In this document: positions 46,433 to 55,431 of the stretch, piece by piece | How the letters are laid out: each line of letters opens with the position of its first letter | Position numbering within the stretch: position 1 is the stretch's first letter | DNA from: Sphingobacterium hungaricum | Lineage (GTDB): Bacteria > Bacteroidota > Bacteroidia > Sphingobacteriales > Sphingobacteriaceae | NCBI RefSeq assembly: GCF_015210005.1 | Contig: NZ_MU158697.1 | Location: forward strand, 186,001-250,000 | DNA length: 64,000 nt | Direction of reading: 5' to 3' | Notes under the pieces: model-generated | The model's input: only the letters and a program-made list of their open reading frames with translations | Databases searched by the model: none | What the model was told of the DNA's origin: nothing | Translations under genes and position numbers: made by a program

Positions 46433-47011
46433 CTATTTACTAGTAAAGAATAATTTTTTAAGCCTTTGCAGGCATTTATATTTTTGAGTTTTAGCATTAT
46501 CAGGGTTGGTATATCCGAACTTATCTGAGATTTGAGTCATGGACATATTCCGAATATAAAAATCTTCTAAAATAGTTTTACATGGTTCTCCCAACTGCGC
46601 CATCGCGCTTTCCATTTGAGAAAATTTAACTTCTAACTCTACTTGCTCTTCCAAATCATCTTCCGAAAAGAGTGTTTCTTCATACGAACTCAAATCAGAG
46701 TTGATAAATTCAGAAGACCCCTTCGTCAATTTTTTTAGCCACATCCGACGGCATACAGCGTACAGATAGGTGCTTAACTTGCTACTAAGTTCAAAAGTGC
46801 CATTGCTGACCTTATCGTAAAGAACTAAAAGCGCGTCTTGGAAAATATCCTTTGCTTCGTCTTCGCTTCCATGATTGCTAATAATCATGTAGGCGATGCT
46901 CGGATAATATAGCTTATAGACTTGAGCCAAATCTTTACTATTTCCTTCAGCTATACCTTTTAAAAGTAATTCGTCAGAATGTAATTCCCTTAAATTGCTA
47001 ATCTTACTCAC
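46433..47011 (-). CDS. ECF-type sigma-70 family RNA polymerase sigma factor
   Basis: 192 residues. Region 2 includes 'DLAQVYKLYYPSIAYMI' and 'DEAKDIFQDALLVLYDKV'; region 4 includes 'LGEPCKTILEDFYIRNMSM' and a helix-turn-helix ('MTQISDKFGYTNPDNAKTQK'). There is no extra C-terminal domain. It is the first gene of a two-gene operon with the anti-sigma/protease fusion, which is probably its regulator. The upstream gap (47012-47178) is A/T-rich; I could not define its promoter, which might be autoregulated. Confidence 0.85.
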   Translation of the reverse strand: MSKISNLRELHSDELLLKGIAEGNSKDLAQVYKLYYPSIAYMIISNHGSEDEAKDIFQDALLVLYDKVSNGTFELSSKLSTYLYAVCRRMWLKKLTKGSSEFINSDLSSYEETLFSEDDLEEQVELEVKFSQMESAMAQLGEPCKTILEDFYIRNMSMTQISDKFGYTNPDNAKTQKYKCLQRLKKLFFTSK

Positions 47012-47178
47012 TTATTAATACTTAAATCTCGAAATAGTAACCCGTAAAGTTTAGTATTTTAAATATTTTATCAAAATAGTTTTTAAGAATGTTTAAAAGT
47101 ATTTAGCTATCCTATTTAAAACAAATTATATAAAATTAAATCGGCTCTTCATTGTTATCCCACTTAATCATTTCCAAA

Positions 47179-47748
47179 TCAGAACACATGTATTTTTTCA
47201 GTCGTTACACAATGACTTAGAGAAACGTCTTCTGAACGAACATCTGAAATATGATCAATAGGTTCAAAATAACATAAGCCGATTTTCAACACATCCTTTC
47301 TGCAATCATCCAAAAAACGATCGTAAAATCCTTTCCCATAACCAAGTCGATTTCCTTGTTTGTCACAAACTAAAAGCGGAATAATGACCGCATCAATTTT
47401 ATCTGCATCAATCTCAATTCCATTCAGCGGTTCAGGGATTCCCCATGAATTCTGTTCGATTTGAGTTTGATCATCCAATACATAATTATTCATTTTAAGC
47501 GCTCCAAAATCACTTTTTGACAACACAATCTGAAGTTTAGGATAAGTAGATTTTAACCATTCAATAATCTTTGACGTATCAGGTTCGATTTTGGCCGGAA
47601 TAGGTAAATAGACGTGAACATAGCGCGCATCGGAAAAATCCAAGGTCTTAAAATGAGCTAAAACAGCTTCATCAAATTGAGCTTGTTCCTCCTTTGTTAA
47701 GGCAGCTCGTTTTCCTTTGTAGATTATGCGCAGTTCAGATTTAAGCAT
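47179..47748 (-). CDS. 5-formyltetrahydrofolate cyclo-ligase
   Basis: 189 residues with the family signatures 'KRAALTKEEQ' near the N-terminus, 'VYLPIPAKIEPDTSKII', and the ATP/folate motif 'LVCDKQGNRLGYGKGFYDRFL'. It converts 5-formyl-THF to 5,10-methenyl-THF with ATP. Cytosolic, stands alone. Confidence 0.9.
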   Translation of the reverse strand: MLKSELRIIYKGKRAALTKEEQAQFDEAVLAHFKTLDFSDARYVHVYLPIPAKIEPDTSKIIEWLKSTYPKLQIVLSKSDFGALKMNNYVLDDQTQIEQNSWGIPEPLNGIEIDADKIDAVIIPLLVCDKQGNRLGYGKGFYDRFLDDCRKDVLKIGLCYFEPIDHISDVRSEDVSLSHCVTTEKIHVF

Positions 47749-47786
47749 AAAATAAATATACAGAAAAATAATATCAAGAATAAAAA

Positions 47787-47819
47787 AACGGCCTTAAAGC
47801 TTATCACTTTAAGACCGTT
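47787..47819 (-). terminator. Terminator of the lpx-efp operon
   Basis: AACGGCCTTAAAG (47787-47799) pairs with CTTTAAGACCGTT (47807-47819) with one mismatch; a T7 run follows on the - strand. It lies 22 bases beyond the efp stop. Confidence 0.8.
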
Positions 47820-47841
47820 CATTAAAATTTTATAGTAAAAC

Positions 47842-48405
47842 TTAAGATTTTACACGCTCAACATAATCACCTGTTTTGGTATCGATCTTAACTTTATCGC
47901 CCTCGTTGATAAACAAAGGAACTTTGATTTCTACGCCAGTTTCAACTGTTGCATTTTTCAGTGCATTCGTTGATGTATCGCCTTTCACAGCAGGCTCTGT
48001 GTATGTAATTACCAATTCGACACTAGAAGGTGCTTGAGCCATGATTGGTTCATCGCTTTCGAAAGCGACAATCACATTCATTCCTTCTTTCAAAAATCTT
48101 GCTGAATCTCCGAATAATAATTTTGGAACGTTGAATTGTTCGTACGTTGCATTATCCATGATAACAAAAAAATCGCCATCATCGTATAAATACTGATAAT
48201 CGTTTGTTTCAACGCGTGCGATTTCAACCTCCTCGTCAGTTCTAAATCGGTACTCTACAAGTTTTCCCGTTTTCACATTTCGCATACGAGCTGAATAAAA
48301 AGCTCTTAAATTTCCGGGTGTACGATGAATAAATTCCTCTACAGAAACCAATTCACCATTAAAACGTAGAATATTTCCTGACTTTACTTCTGATGCTTTA
48401 GACAT
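47842..48405 (-). CDS. efp: Translation elongation factor P
   Basis: 187 residues with three EF-P domains. The KOW-like N-terminal domain includes 'SGNILRFNGELVSVEEF', the OB domain includes 'DYQYLYDDGDFFVIMDN', and the C-terminal domain includes 'VTYTEPAVKGDTSTNALK'. EF-P relieves ribosome stalling at proline runs. The tip loop reads 'HRTPGNLRAF' where many EF-Ps have KPGKG: a gap-free alignment puts Asn32 at the position of the modified lysine. It is the last gene of the HD-lpx operon, 51 bases after the ABC ATPase gene. Confidence 0.92.
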   Translation of the reverse strand: MSKASEVKSGNILRFNGELVSVEEFIHRTPGNLRAFYSARMRNVKTGKLVEYRFRTDEEVEIARVETNDYQYLYDDGDFFVIMDNATYEQFNVPKLLFGDSARFLKEGMNVIVAFESDEPIMAQAPSSVELVITYTEPAVKGDTSTNALKNATVETGVEIKVPLFINEGDKVKIDTKTGDYVERVKS

Positions 48406-48456
48406 AATTTACTTATTTAACCATAAAAATAGAAAATTCCACCTTTAATTTAAAAA

Positions 48457-49086
48457 TTATAGGTCGAGTTTATAATTTTGTATTTGAATTTGCGTGTCGC
48501 AAAATTCATATTCGTGCAATTGATTTGACCCAACAATAAGGATCCGATTCTGATGTATCGTTTTATCAATCAAATTTTTATACCACAAAACCCCTTGTTC
48601 ATCCAAGTTGCTCGTGGGTTCATCCAATAATAAGATTTTCGTGTCCGAAAAACAAGCTAGGGCAAGTTTCACTCGTTGCTTCATGCCTGATGAAAAATAT
48701 TTCAATTCTTTGTTCAAGGATTTTCCTAGGTCTAAGTATTGAATAATCTTAGCTGAATCATAACCAGAAAAATAGGACTTAAATTTAAAATGAAAGTCAA
48801 TCATTTCTTCCAGAGAAAATTCTTCGATTAGGTCAACGTAAGGCGCTGCAATACTAACTTCGGTGTAAACCTGCTCAATATCCAGAATCCGCTCATTCAA
48901 TTTATATTGAATTTGGCCTTCGCTGGCTGACAAATGACCCGAAATAACTTTGATCAATGTCGATTTCCCTGAACCATTTGGCCCAAGTATCGCATAGGAG
49001 TTACCGCAAGAAAAATCAACATTGATGTGCTTGAATATCCATTCTTTATTATATCTTCTGCCAATATTTTCTAAATGAATAGTCAA
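48457..49086 (-). CDS. Stand-alone ABC transporter ATP-binding protein
   Basis: 209 residues: Walker A GPNGSGKST, signature FSSGMKQRVKLALAC, Walker B ILLLDEP, and a C-terminal 'LIVGSNQLHEYEF' in place of the usual switch-His loop. The signature Gly-Met-Lys-Gln-Arg is typical of exporters of the CcmA/drug type. No permease gene is near. It lies 10 bases after lpxA and before efp, in a lipid A operon. A role with a permease encoded elsewhere, perhaps in envelope assembly, is possible but unproven. Confidence 0.82.
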   Translation of the reverse strand: MTIHLENIGRRYNKEWIFKHINVDFSCGNSYAILGPNGSGKSTLIKVISGHLSASEGQIQYKLNERILDIEQVYTEVSIAAPYVDLIEEFSLEEMIDFHFKFKSYFSGYDSAKIIQYLDLGKSLNKELKYFSSGMKQRVKLALACFSDTKILLLDEPTSNLDEQGVLWYKNLIDKTIHQNRILIVGSNQLHEYEFCDTQIQIQNYKLDL

Positions 49087-49096
49087 CTTTTCTTAA

Positions 49097-49888
49097 TTAC
49101 AGGCTTTTGCCCTGTCCAAATCCTTTGACAACACCTCTATTCGAAGAACGAACAAACCCAATAATTTCATCACGGATTTCAGTCGCCTCAAACTCAGTTT
49201 CAACAATATCCAAAGCTTTGCTTAAATTACTGTATTTCACGAAAAGCACACGGTAAATATTCTGTATTTCCGTAATTTGCTCATTCGTGTAGCCTCTTCT
49301 TCTTAATCCCACAGAATTGATCCCGGCATACGTAATTGGCTCTCTCGCCGCCTTGATGTAAGGAGGAACGTCTTTACGAACCAAAGTACCACCTGTTACA
49401 AAAGCGTGTGAACCAATTTTACAAAACTGATGCACAGCAACCATTCCTGCAAGGACAACATAGTCGCCAACAGTAATATGACCTGCTAAAGTACTTGAGT
49501 TCGAAAATATACAATTATCGCCCACAAAGCAATCGTGGGCAATATGGCTATATGCCTGAATCAGGCAATTTTTGCCTATGGTCGTTTTATAACGGTCTTT
49601 TGTCCCGCGATTGATTGTCACGCATTCGCGAATGGTGCAGTTATCACCGATTTCGGTCGTTGTAATTTCTCCATCAAACTTCAAATCCTGAGGTTCACCA
49701 GAAATAACCGCGCCTGGAAAAATACGCACGTTCTTTCCTATTCTTGCGCCATTCATGATGGTCACATTCGAGCCGATCCACGTTCCTTCGCCAATGACTA
49801 CATCTTCATGTATCGTAGAGAAGGGCTCGATTACAACGTTTTGAGCAATTTTTGCTGCTGGATGAATATAGGATAAAGGTTGGATCAT
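49097..49888 (-). CDS. lpxA: UDP-N-acetylglucosamine acyltransferase
   Basis: 263 residues. Left-handed beta-helix hexapeptide repeats (about 5-185, e.g. 'GTWIGSNVTIMNGARIGKNV') and the catalytic His in 'SHIAHDCFVGDNC', then a C-terminal helical bundle with 'VGLRRRGYTNEQITEI'. It adds the first hydroxyacyl chain in lipid A synthesis. Its start overlaps the LpxC-FabZ stop by 4 bases (ATGA). Confidence 0.95.
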   Translation of the reverse strand: MIQPLSYIHPAAKIAQNVVIEPFSTIHEDVVIGEGTWIGSNVTIMNGARIGKNVRIFPGAVISGEPQDLKFDGEITTTEIGDNCTIRECVTINRGTKDRYKTTIGKNCLIQAYSHIAHDCFVGDNCIFSNSSTLAGHITVGDYVVLAGMVAVHQFCKIGSHAFVTGGTLVRKDVPPYIKAAREPITYAGINSVGLRRRGYTNEQITEIQNIYRVLFVKYSNLSKALDIVETEFEATEIRDEIIGFVRSSNRGVVKGFGQGKSL

Positions 49889-51282
49889 AAGCCTTTTACT
49901 TTAACAATTTGAGCCATTAATTCTGCTTCGCTGACGATTTTATCACCAACCATTCCAACACCTTTCATCCTTGCGATTCCACGACGGATAGGTTCTAAAA
50001 GTTCGCAGCTAAAAATAACTGTATCTCCCGGAACAACTGGATTTTTAAATCTTGCGTTTTCAATCTTTAAAAATAATGTTAGCCAGTTTTCTGGATCTGG
50101 CACGGTATTCAACACTAAAATACCACCTGTCTGCGCCATCGCTTCAATTTGAAGAACACCAGGAAAAACTGGCGCGCCCGGAAAATGCCCCATGAACAAA
50201 TCTTCGTTCATTGTTACATTTTTCAAGCCAACAACATGATTTTCTGTCAATTCTAAAATCTTATCCACCATCAAAAAAGGCTGACGATGAGGTAAAATTT
50301 TCATGATTTGAACCGTGTCATAAACAGGAGTAGCATTAGGATCGTAAACCTTAATGCTTTTGCGTTTTTTTTCCTTCTTTATTTCCAATTTAATTCGTTT
50401 TGCAAAAGCCACATTCGCAGCATGGCCTGGGCGGGCTGCCATAATATGACCTTTCAGCGGTCTTCCAACAAGTGCTAAATCACCAATCATGTCCAACAAT
50501 TTATGTCTTGCTGGCTCATTTTGATGACGAAGCTGAATATTATTCAAAATTCCTTCGCTAGCAACTTCAACTTCTTTATTGAAAATACCTTTTAATTTGC
50601 TCAACTCTTCCGCGTCCACTTCTTTATCAACGATAACAATGGCATTGGATAAATCTCCACCTTTAATTAGGTTATTGTTCACCAGCATTTCCAATTCGTG
50701 CAAAAAGCAGAATGTACGTGCTGAAGATATTTCTTTTACAAACTCAGTGATATTCGTAATCGCAGCATGCTGGCTTCCCAAAACCGGAGAATTGAAATCG
50801 ATCATGCAAGTCAATCGATATCCATCCAAAGGCATGGCCACAATCTCGACTTTATTATCCACGTTATTGTAGTGGATATTATCATGGATCTCATAAAAAT
50901 CCCTATCTAAATCTTGTTCGTGAAATCCAGCTTCTAAAATTTTATTTACAAAAATGGATGAACTTCCATCCAAAATAGGAACTTCAGGACCATCTAATTC
51001 AATCAATACATTATCGACTTGAAGACCAACCAACGCGGCCATCAAATGTTCAATTGTACTAATAGATGCTCCATTTTGTGTGATGGTTGTTCCCCTTGAT
51101 GTATCGGTCACATTATCAACGTCAACATTTACAATAGGCGCACCCTCTAAATCCACTCGTTTAAACTTATACCAATGATTTTCAGGAGCGGGTCTAATTA
51201 ACAAATTTACTGCACGACCAGTATGCAGACCTACACCTGATATAGATATATCTGTCTTTATTGTTCGTTGTTTTACATTCAT
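49885..51282 (-). CDS. lpxC: Bifunctional LpxC deacetylase / FabZ dehydratase
   Basis: 465 residues from the ATG at 51282 (an in-frame ATG at 51291 would add three). The LpxC half (about 1-300) has 'DISISGVGLHTGRAV', 'IEHLMAALVGLQVDN' and 'HKLLDMIGDLALVG', with the Zn-binding His and Asp residues. The FabZ half (about 320-465) has 'ILPHRQPFLMVDKI' and 'GHFPGAPVFPGVLQIEAMAQ'. The fusion is known in Bacteroidota and joins the committed deacetylation of lipid A with the fatty-acid dehydratase that competes for the same hydroxyacyl-ACP. Between lpxD (33-base gap) and lpxA (overlap). Confidence 0.95.
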   Translation of the reverse strand: MNVKQRTIKTDISISGVGLHTGRAVNLLIRPAPENHWYKFKRVDLEGAPIVNVDVDNVTDTSRGTTITQNGASISTIEHLMAALVGLQVDNVLIELDGPEVPILDGSSSIFVNKILEAGFHEQDLDRDFYEIHDNIHYNNVDNKVEIVAMPLDGYRLTCMIDFNSPVLGSQHAAITNITEFVKEISSARTFCFLHELEMLVNNNLIKGGDLSNAIVIVDKEVDAEELSKLKGIFNKEVEVASEGILNNIQLRHQNEPARHKLLDMIGDLALVGRPLKGHIMAARPGHAANVAFAKRIKLEIKKEKKRKSIKVYDPNATPVYDTVQIMKILPHRQPFLMVDKILELTENHVVGLKNVTMNEDLFMGHFPGAPVFPGVLQIEAMAQTGGILVLNTVPDPENWLTLFLKIENARFKNPVVPGDTVIFSCELLEPIRRGIARMKGVGMVGDKIVSEAELMAQIVKVKGL

Positions 51283-51315
51283 ATCTAACATTAATGAAAT
51301 GGTATATATGTTTTT

Positions 51316-52347
51316 TTAATTATGATTATTTAATTTCTGTTCTAATTCTTGAATACGTTTCTCCAATTCTGGAAGTTTCGCATACAAAACTTGCGAGCGT
51401 AATTGGGAAGTGTATGATGAACTAGGTGAACCAGCCCATTTTCTATTTTCCAATTCTATAGCTCTATTTATTCCAGATTGCGCTTGGATTTGACTTCCTT
51501 TCGCGATACTGATATGACCGACTACACCAACCTGGCCGCCGATTACAACTTGCTCTCCTACTTTGGTACTTCCAGATATTCCTGCTTGCGCAGCAACAAC
51601 TGTGTTTTTTCCAATCTCGACATTATGTGCAATTTGGATAAGGTTATCCAATTTAACGCCTTCGCGAATGATTGTCGAACCCAATGTAGCTCGGTCAACT
51701 GTTGTATTTGAACCGATTTCCACATTATCTTCTAAAATTACATTCCCTATCTGAGGGATTTTCTCAAATGAACCATCTTCTAATGGTGCAAAGCCAAATC
51801 CATCGCTTCCAATGATCACTCCTGAATGCAACGTAACATGCTTCCCGATTAAACAACTGTTGTAGACCCGAACACCAGGAAACAGAATGCTATCATCATC
51901 GATTTGAACATCGTCGCCGATGTAAACATGTGGATAGATCTTTACGTTATCGCCAATTTTTACATTTTTCCCTAAGTATGAAAATGCTCCGATGTAGCAA
52001 TTTTCACCAACAACTGCGGTTTCATGAACCACAGTAAATTCTTCACGTCCTGATTTATTTGTCTGAAACTGAACGTAGAATTTTAATAATTCCGTAAATG
52101 CCAAATAGGCATTTTTAACTCGAATCAATGTTAAATCAACAGGTTTTGTAAGAATTAAATCTTCGTTTACGATAACAACAGAAGCGTTTGTCGAATACAA
52201 AAACGTTTCGTACTTGGGGTTGGACAGAAAAGTTAGACTACCTTGATCAGCTTCTTCTATCTTTGCTAATTTATGTACTTGAGTCTCTGGATTTCCATCC
52301 ACGGAACCCTTTAAAATTGTGGCTATTTGTTCAGCTGAAAATTGCAT
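51316..52347 (-). CDS. lpxD: UDP-3-O-acylglucosamine N-acyltransferase
   Basis: 343 residues. The N-terminal LpxD domain includes 'ATILKGSVDGNPETQV' and 'LTFLSNPKYE'. The hexapeptide beta-helix (about 105-290) includes 'GSDGFGFAPLEDGSFEKIPQ' and the catalytic His in 'IQIAHNVEIGKNT'. A C-terminal coiled helix follows. It adds the second acyl chain in lipid A synthesis. It is the second gene of the HD-lpx operon. Confidence 0.95.
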   Translation of the reverse strand: MQFSAEQIATILKGSVDGNPETQVHKLAKIEEADQGSLTFLSNPKYETFLYSTNASVVIVNEDLILTKPVDLTLIRVKNAYLAFTELLKFYVQFQTNKSGREEFTVVHETAVVGENCYIGAFSYLGKNVKIGDNVKIYPHVYIGDDVQIDDDSILFPGVRVYNSCLIGKHVTLHSGVIIGSDGFGFAPLEDGSFEKIPQIGNVILEDNVEIGSNTTVDRATLGSTIIREGVKLDNLIQIAHNVEIGKNTVVAAQAGISGSTKVGEQVVIGGQVGVVGHISIAKGSQIQAQSGINRAIELENRKWAGSPSSSYTSQLRSQVLYAKLPELEKRIQELEQKLNNHN

Positions 52348-52393
52348 TTAATTACAAAAGTATTCTTTTTTATCCGTATTAAACAGTATGTTA

Positions 52394-53626
52394 TTAATTT
52401 GAATATATTTCTTTCGGGTATGACAGTGTATATTTAGTTACAAGTTTGCTCAATGCATCCAAGCTAGAAGCATCGGAAGCTTCGAGTATATCTGTCAGTT
52501 TTCCGTTTTTATTCAATATTTTTATTACTCCATTTTTGCTATCGTAAGTGCTATTCTGAATTGTTTGATCATGAACAAAATACGCAACTTCATTATCATT
52601 TAACCCAAAATGTGCTTTCACTTTTTCTTTTATCGCGATGATTTCCGATTCTTGAAATGGTTGATTTTGCATTTGCGTCCTAAATAAATCGCGCAACATT
52701 ACTTTAGAACATAACGTTCTTAAAATAAAATCATTATGTGTTGACCAGCTTTTTATCGCCGACATGATATCTGTATCGTCCAATTTCATAAACCAATTCA
52801 AATGTTCAGAATCAAGATCAAAGTTTTCGGTCGAAATTCTATTCTTCAAAAAGTGGCTTAATGCATCTGTTGCAAATAAGTCTTCGCCTTGCGCACTTAA
52901 ATCTTTGGCTCTTTTCAACGCTTGGACCATCATTCGCTCCGCGGAAATCACCGTTTTGTGTAAATAAACTTGCCAATACATCAGTCTTCGTGCAATTAGA
53001 AATTTTTCAATCGAATAAATCCCTTTGGCCTCTACAACTAATTCATTCTCGCTTACATTCAACATTTTAATTATTCGATCAAACGAAATCACACCTTCAG
53101 AAACGCCAGTAAAAAAGCTATCTCTGTTGAGATAATCCATCCGGTCGGTATCCAATTGACTCGAAACTAACTGATGAAAAAACTTTCTGTCGTACTGATC
53201 TTTGAAAATCCGTATCGCCAAATCAAGCTTTCCTTCATATTCCAAATTCAACTTATCCATTAACAACGAGGAAATGAGCTCATGTGAGACACCCTCCACT
53301 AAAGTATGTTCTAAGGAATGGGAAAAAGGTCCATGCCCAATATCATGCAATAAAATGGCAATTAATGAGGCTTCCTCTTCTTCGGTGCTGATTTCAATCT
53401 CTTTACTTCTCAGCGTTTGAATTGCCAACGACATCAAATGCATTGCGCCAAGCGCATGTTGAAATCGAGTATGCAAGGCTCCCGGATAAACCAAGTGGGT
53501 CATGCTTACCTGCTTAATGTACCTAAGCCTTTGCAGGTATGGATGTTGCACCAAGTCAAAAATAAACCCTGTTGGTATAGTCACAAAGCCATAAACCGGA
53601 TCATTAATTATTTTTGTGTTGTTCAA
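52394..53626 (-). CDS. HD-domain phosphohydrolase (dNTPase-like)
   Basis: 410 residues. HD signatures are 'HTRFQHALGAMHL' (first His), 'LLHDIGHGPFSHSLEH' (HD pair and later His), and 'SSQLDTDRMDYLNRDS' (last Asp), typical of SamHD1/dGTPase-like enzymes. It probably hydrolyses dNTPs or a related nucleotide. First gene of the operon with lpxD, lpxC-fabZ, lpxA, the ABC ATPase and efp, 46 bases before lpxD. A - strand TATCTTTG box (53711-53718) may be the promoter -7 element. Confidence 0.85.
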   Translation of the reverse strand: MNNTKIINDPVYGFVTIPTGFIFDLVQHPYLQRLRYIKQVSMTHLVYPGALHTRFQHALGAMHLMSLAIQTLRSKEIEISTEEEEASLIAILLHDIGHGPFSHSLEHTLVEGVSHELISSLLMDKLNLEYEGKLDLAIRIFKDQYDRKFFHQLVSSQLDTDRMDYLNRDSFFTGVSEGVISFDRIIKMLNVSENELVVEAKGIYSIEKFLIARRLMYWQVYLHKTVISAERMMVQALKRAKDLSAQGEDLFATDALSHFLKNRISTENFDLDSEHLNWFMKLDDTDIMSAIKSWSTHNDFILRTLCSKVMLRDLFRTQMQNQPFQESEIIAIKEKVKAHFGLNDNEVAYFVHDQTIQNSTYDSKNGVIKILNKNGKLTDILEASDASSLDALSKLVTKYTLSYPKEIYSN

Positions 53627-53710
53627 CCTATTTTATCACTAATTGAGTAGATTCAATCCACTCTAAATTTCCTAACTTTAGGAGCTGTATTTATGAATCT
53701 AAGATAAGCG

Positions 53711-53718
53711 CAAAGATA
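53711..53718 (-). promoter_or_regulatory. Candidate -7 element of the HD-lpx-efp operon
   Basis: The - strand reads TATCTTTG, which fits TAnnTTTG, 84 bases upstream of the HD gene start. No good -33 partner is visible. The porX promoter was not identified in the shared divergent gap. Confidence 0.35.
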
Positions 53719-53864
53719 CATAGATTGAAGTTAATAATTGTTAAAAATAATGCACTGGAATGGCATAATGCTTAATTTTCCAATAATTCAAACACAAAAA
53801 AGCAGAATTTAGATTTCGTATTTATTCGAGCTATACAATCTACAGGAAGCAATAAATACTTTTT

Positions 53865-55418
53865 ATGCAGAAAACACATATACTTTGGGCTGATGATGAA
53901 ATCGATTTTCTGAAACCGCATATCCTATTATTGGAACAGAAAAACTACAAAGTTGTCACAGTAAACAATGGAAACGATGCTGTTGAAGCATTTAAAAATG
54001 AACCTTTTGACCTTGTTTTTCTGGATGAGAATATGCCCGGGCTCACTGGCTTGGAAACATTGGCAATCTTAAAATCTATCAACCCGACCATTCCGACTGT
54101 CTTAGTCACTAAGAACGAAGAAGAGCATTTAATGGAAGATGCGATAGGTTCTAAAATCGACGATTACCTGATTAAGCCTGTTAATCCGAAACAAATTCTT
54201 TTAACGATTAAAAAATTTACCGAAAACAGGAGATTGGTCAGCGAAAAGACGTCGATGGCTTATCAGCAGGATTTTCGGAATCTGGGCATGATCTTAAATG
54301 ATGACCTGGATTACGCAAAATGGGTTGAAGCGTATAAAAAACTGATTTATTGGGAATTGTCGCTGGAAAAATTGGAAGACGCAGGAATGCATGAAATACT
54401 GACGATGCAAAAGTCAGATGCCAACCAATTGTTTTCGAAATTTATTGAGAAAAATTATTTGAACTGGATCAAAAATCCAGATCAAAGCCCTGTTCTTTCG
54501 CATCAATTATTTAAAACTAAAGTTTTTCCCAAGTTAGAAGCTGATAAACCGACCTTTTTTATCCTGATCGATAATTTACGTTATGACCAATGGAAAATCA
54601 TCAATGATGTCGTAACCGATTATTTTAGGTTAGAAGAAGAAGACAACTACTATAGCATTTTGCCGACTGCTACTCAATACGCCCGTAATGCAATTTTTAG
54701 CGGATTAACGCCTTTAGAAATGGAAAAAAGATTTCCAGAGATGTGGCAAAATGATGATGATGAAGGCGGAAAGAACCTGCACGAAGACAAATTTTTGACA
54801 GATCAAATTAAAAGGATTTATCGCCGAGACATCAAACACAGCTACACCAAAATTTTAACGTTGGAACAAGGAAAAGATGTCGTGGAAAACATCAACAATT
54901 ACATGCAATATGACTTAAATGTATTGGTTTACAATTTTGTCGATATGCTTTCCCATGCGAGAACCGATATGGCAATGATCCGAGAATTGGCAAATGATGA
55001 CGCGGCGTACCGCTCATTGACGCTTTCTTGGTTTGAACATTCGCCTTTGTTAGAAGCAATCAAATGGCTTTCTTCCAAAAATGTCCGCCTGATCTTGACA
55101 ACCGATCACGGAACTATTCGTGTAAAAAAACCGAGCAAAATCGTTGGCGACCGAAACACGAATTCCAATCTGCGCTACAAACAAGGCAAAAATTTAAATT
55201 TCGCCGAAAAGGATGTGTTTATGATCAAGAATCCGCATGATGCGCAACTTCCGAAACTTCATGTGAGTTCTGCATTCGTGTTTGCAAAAGAAGATTTATA
55301 CTTTGTTTATCCAAATAATTACAACCAGTTTGTCAACTATTTTAATGGAACATTCCAGCATGGTGGGATTTCATTGGAAGAAATGATAATCCCTTATGCT
55401 ACATATATCCCAAAATAA
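53865..55418 (+). CDS. porX: PorX-type response regulator with PglZ domain
   Basis: 517 residues. The receiver domain (about 1-120) has the acidic pocket 'ILWADDEID', phospho-acceptor Asp54 in 'VFLDENMPG', and Lys104 in 'YLIKPVNP'. A helical bundle follows, then the PglZ domain (alkaline-phosphatase fold, about 225-515) with metal-binding Asp236 ('ILIDNLRYDQ'), a Thr/Ser region 'ILPTATQYARNAIFSG' and 'LTTDHGTIRV'. PorX with PorY controls the type IX secretion system in Porphyromonas and can cleave phosphodiester nucleotides. No PorY or T9SS structural gene lies in the window. Divergent from the HD-lpx operon and 13 bases before tsaE. Confidence 0.93.
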   Translation: MQKTHILWADDEIDFLKPHILLLEQKNYKVVTVNNGNDAVEAFKNEPFDLVFLDENMPGLTGLETLAILKSINPTIPTVLVTKNEEEHLMEDAIGSKIDDYLIKPVNPKQILLTIKKFTENRRLVSEKTSMAYQQDFRNLGMILNDDLDYAKWVEAYKKLIYWELSLEKLEDAGMHEILTMQKSDANQLFSKFIEKNYLNWIKNPDQSPVLSHQLFKTKVFPKLEADKPTFFILIDNLRYDQWKIINDVVTDYFRLEEEDNYYSILPTATQYARNAIFSGLTPLEMEKRFPEMWQNDDDEGGKNLHEDKFLTDQIKRIYRRDIKHSYTKILTLEQGKDVVENINNYMQYDLNVLVYNFVDMLSHARTDMAMIRELANDDAAYRSLTLSWFEHSPLLEAIKWLSSKNVRLILTTDHGTIRVKKPSKIVGDRNTNSNLRYKQGKNLNFAEKDVFMIKNPHDAQLPKLHVSSAFVFAKEDLYFVYPNNYNQFVNYFNGTFQHGGISLEEMIIPYATYIPK

Positions 55419-55431
55419 CTAATTTTGGGGT

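Noticed and set aside
49535..49876. Open frame of 113 codons on the + strand inside lpxA
   Set aside because: Shadow produced by the repeated hexapeptide codons of lpxA.
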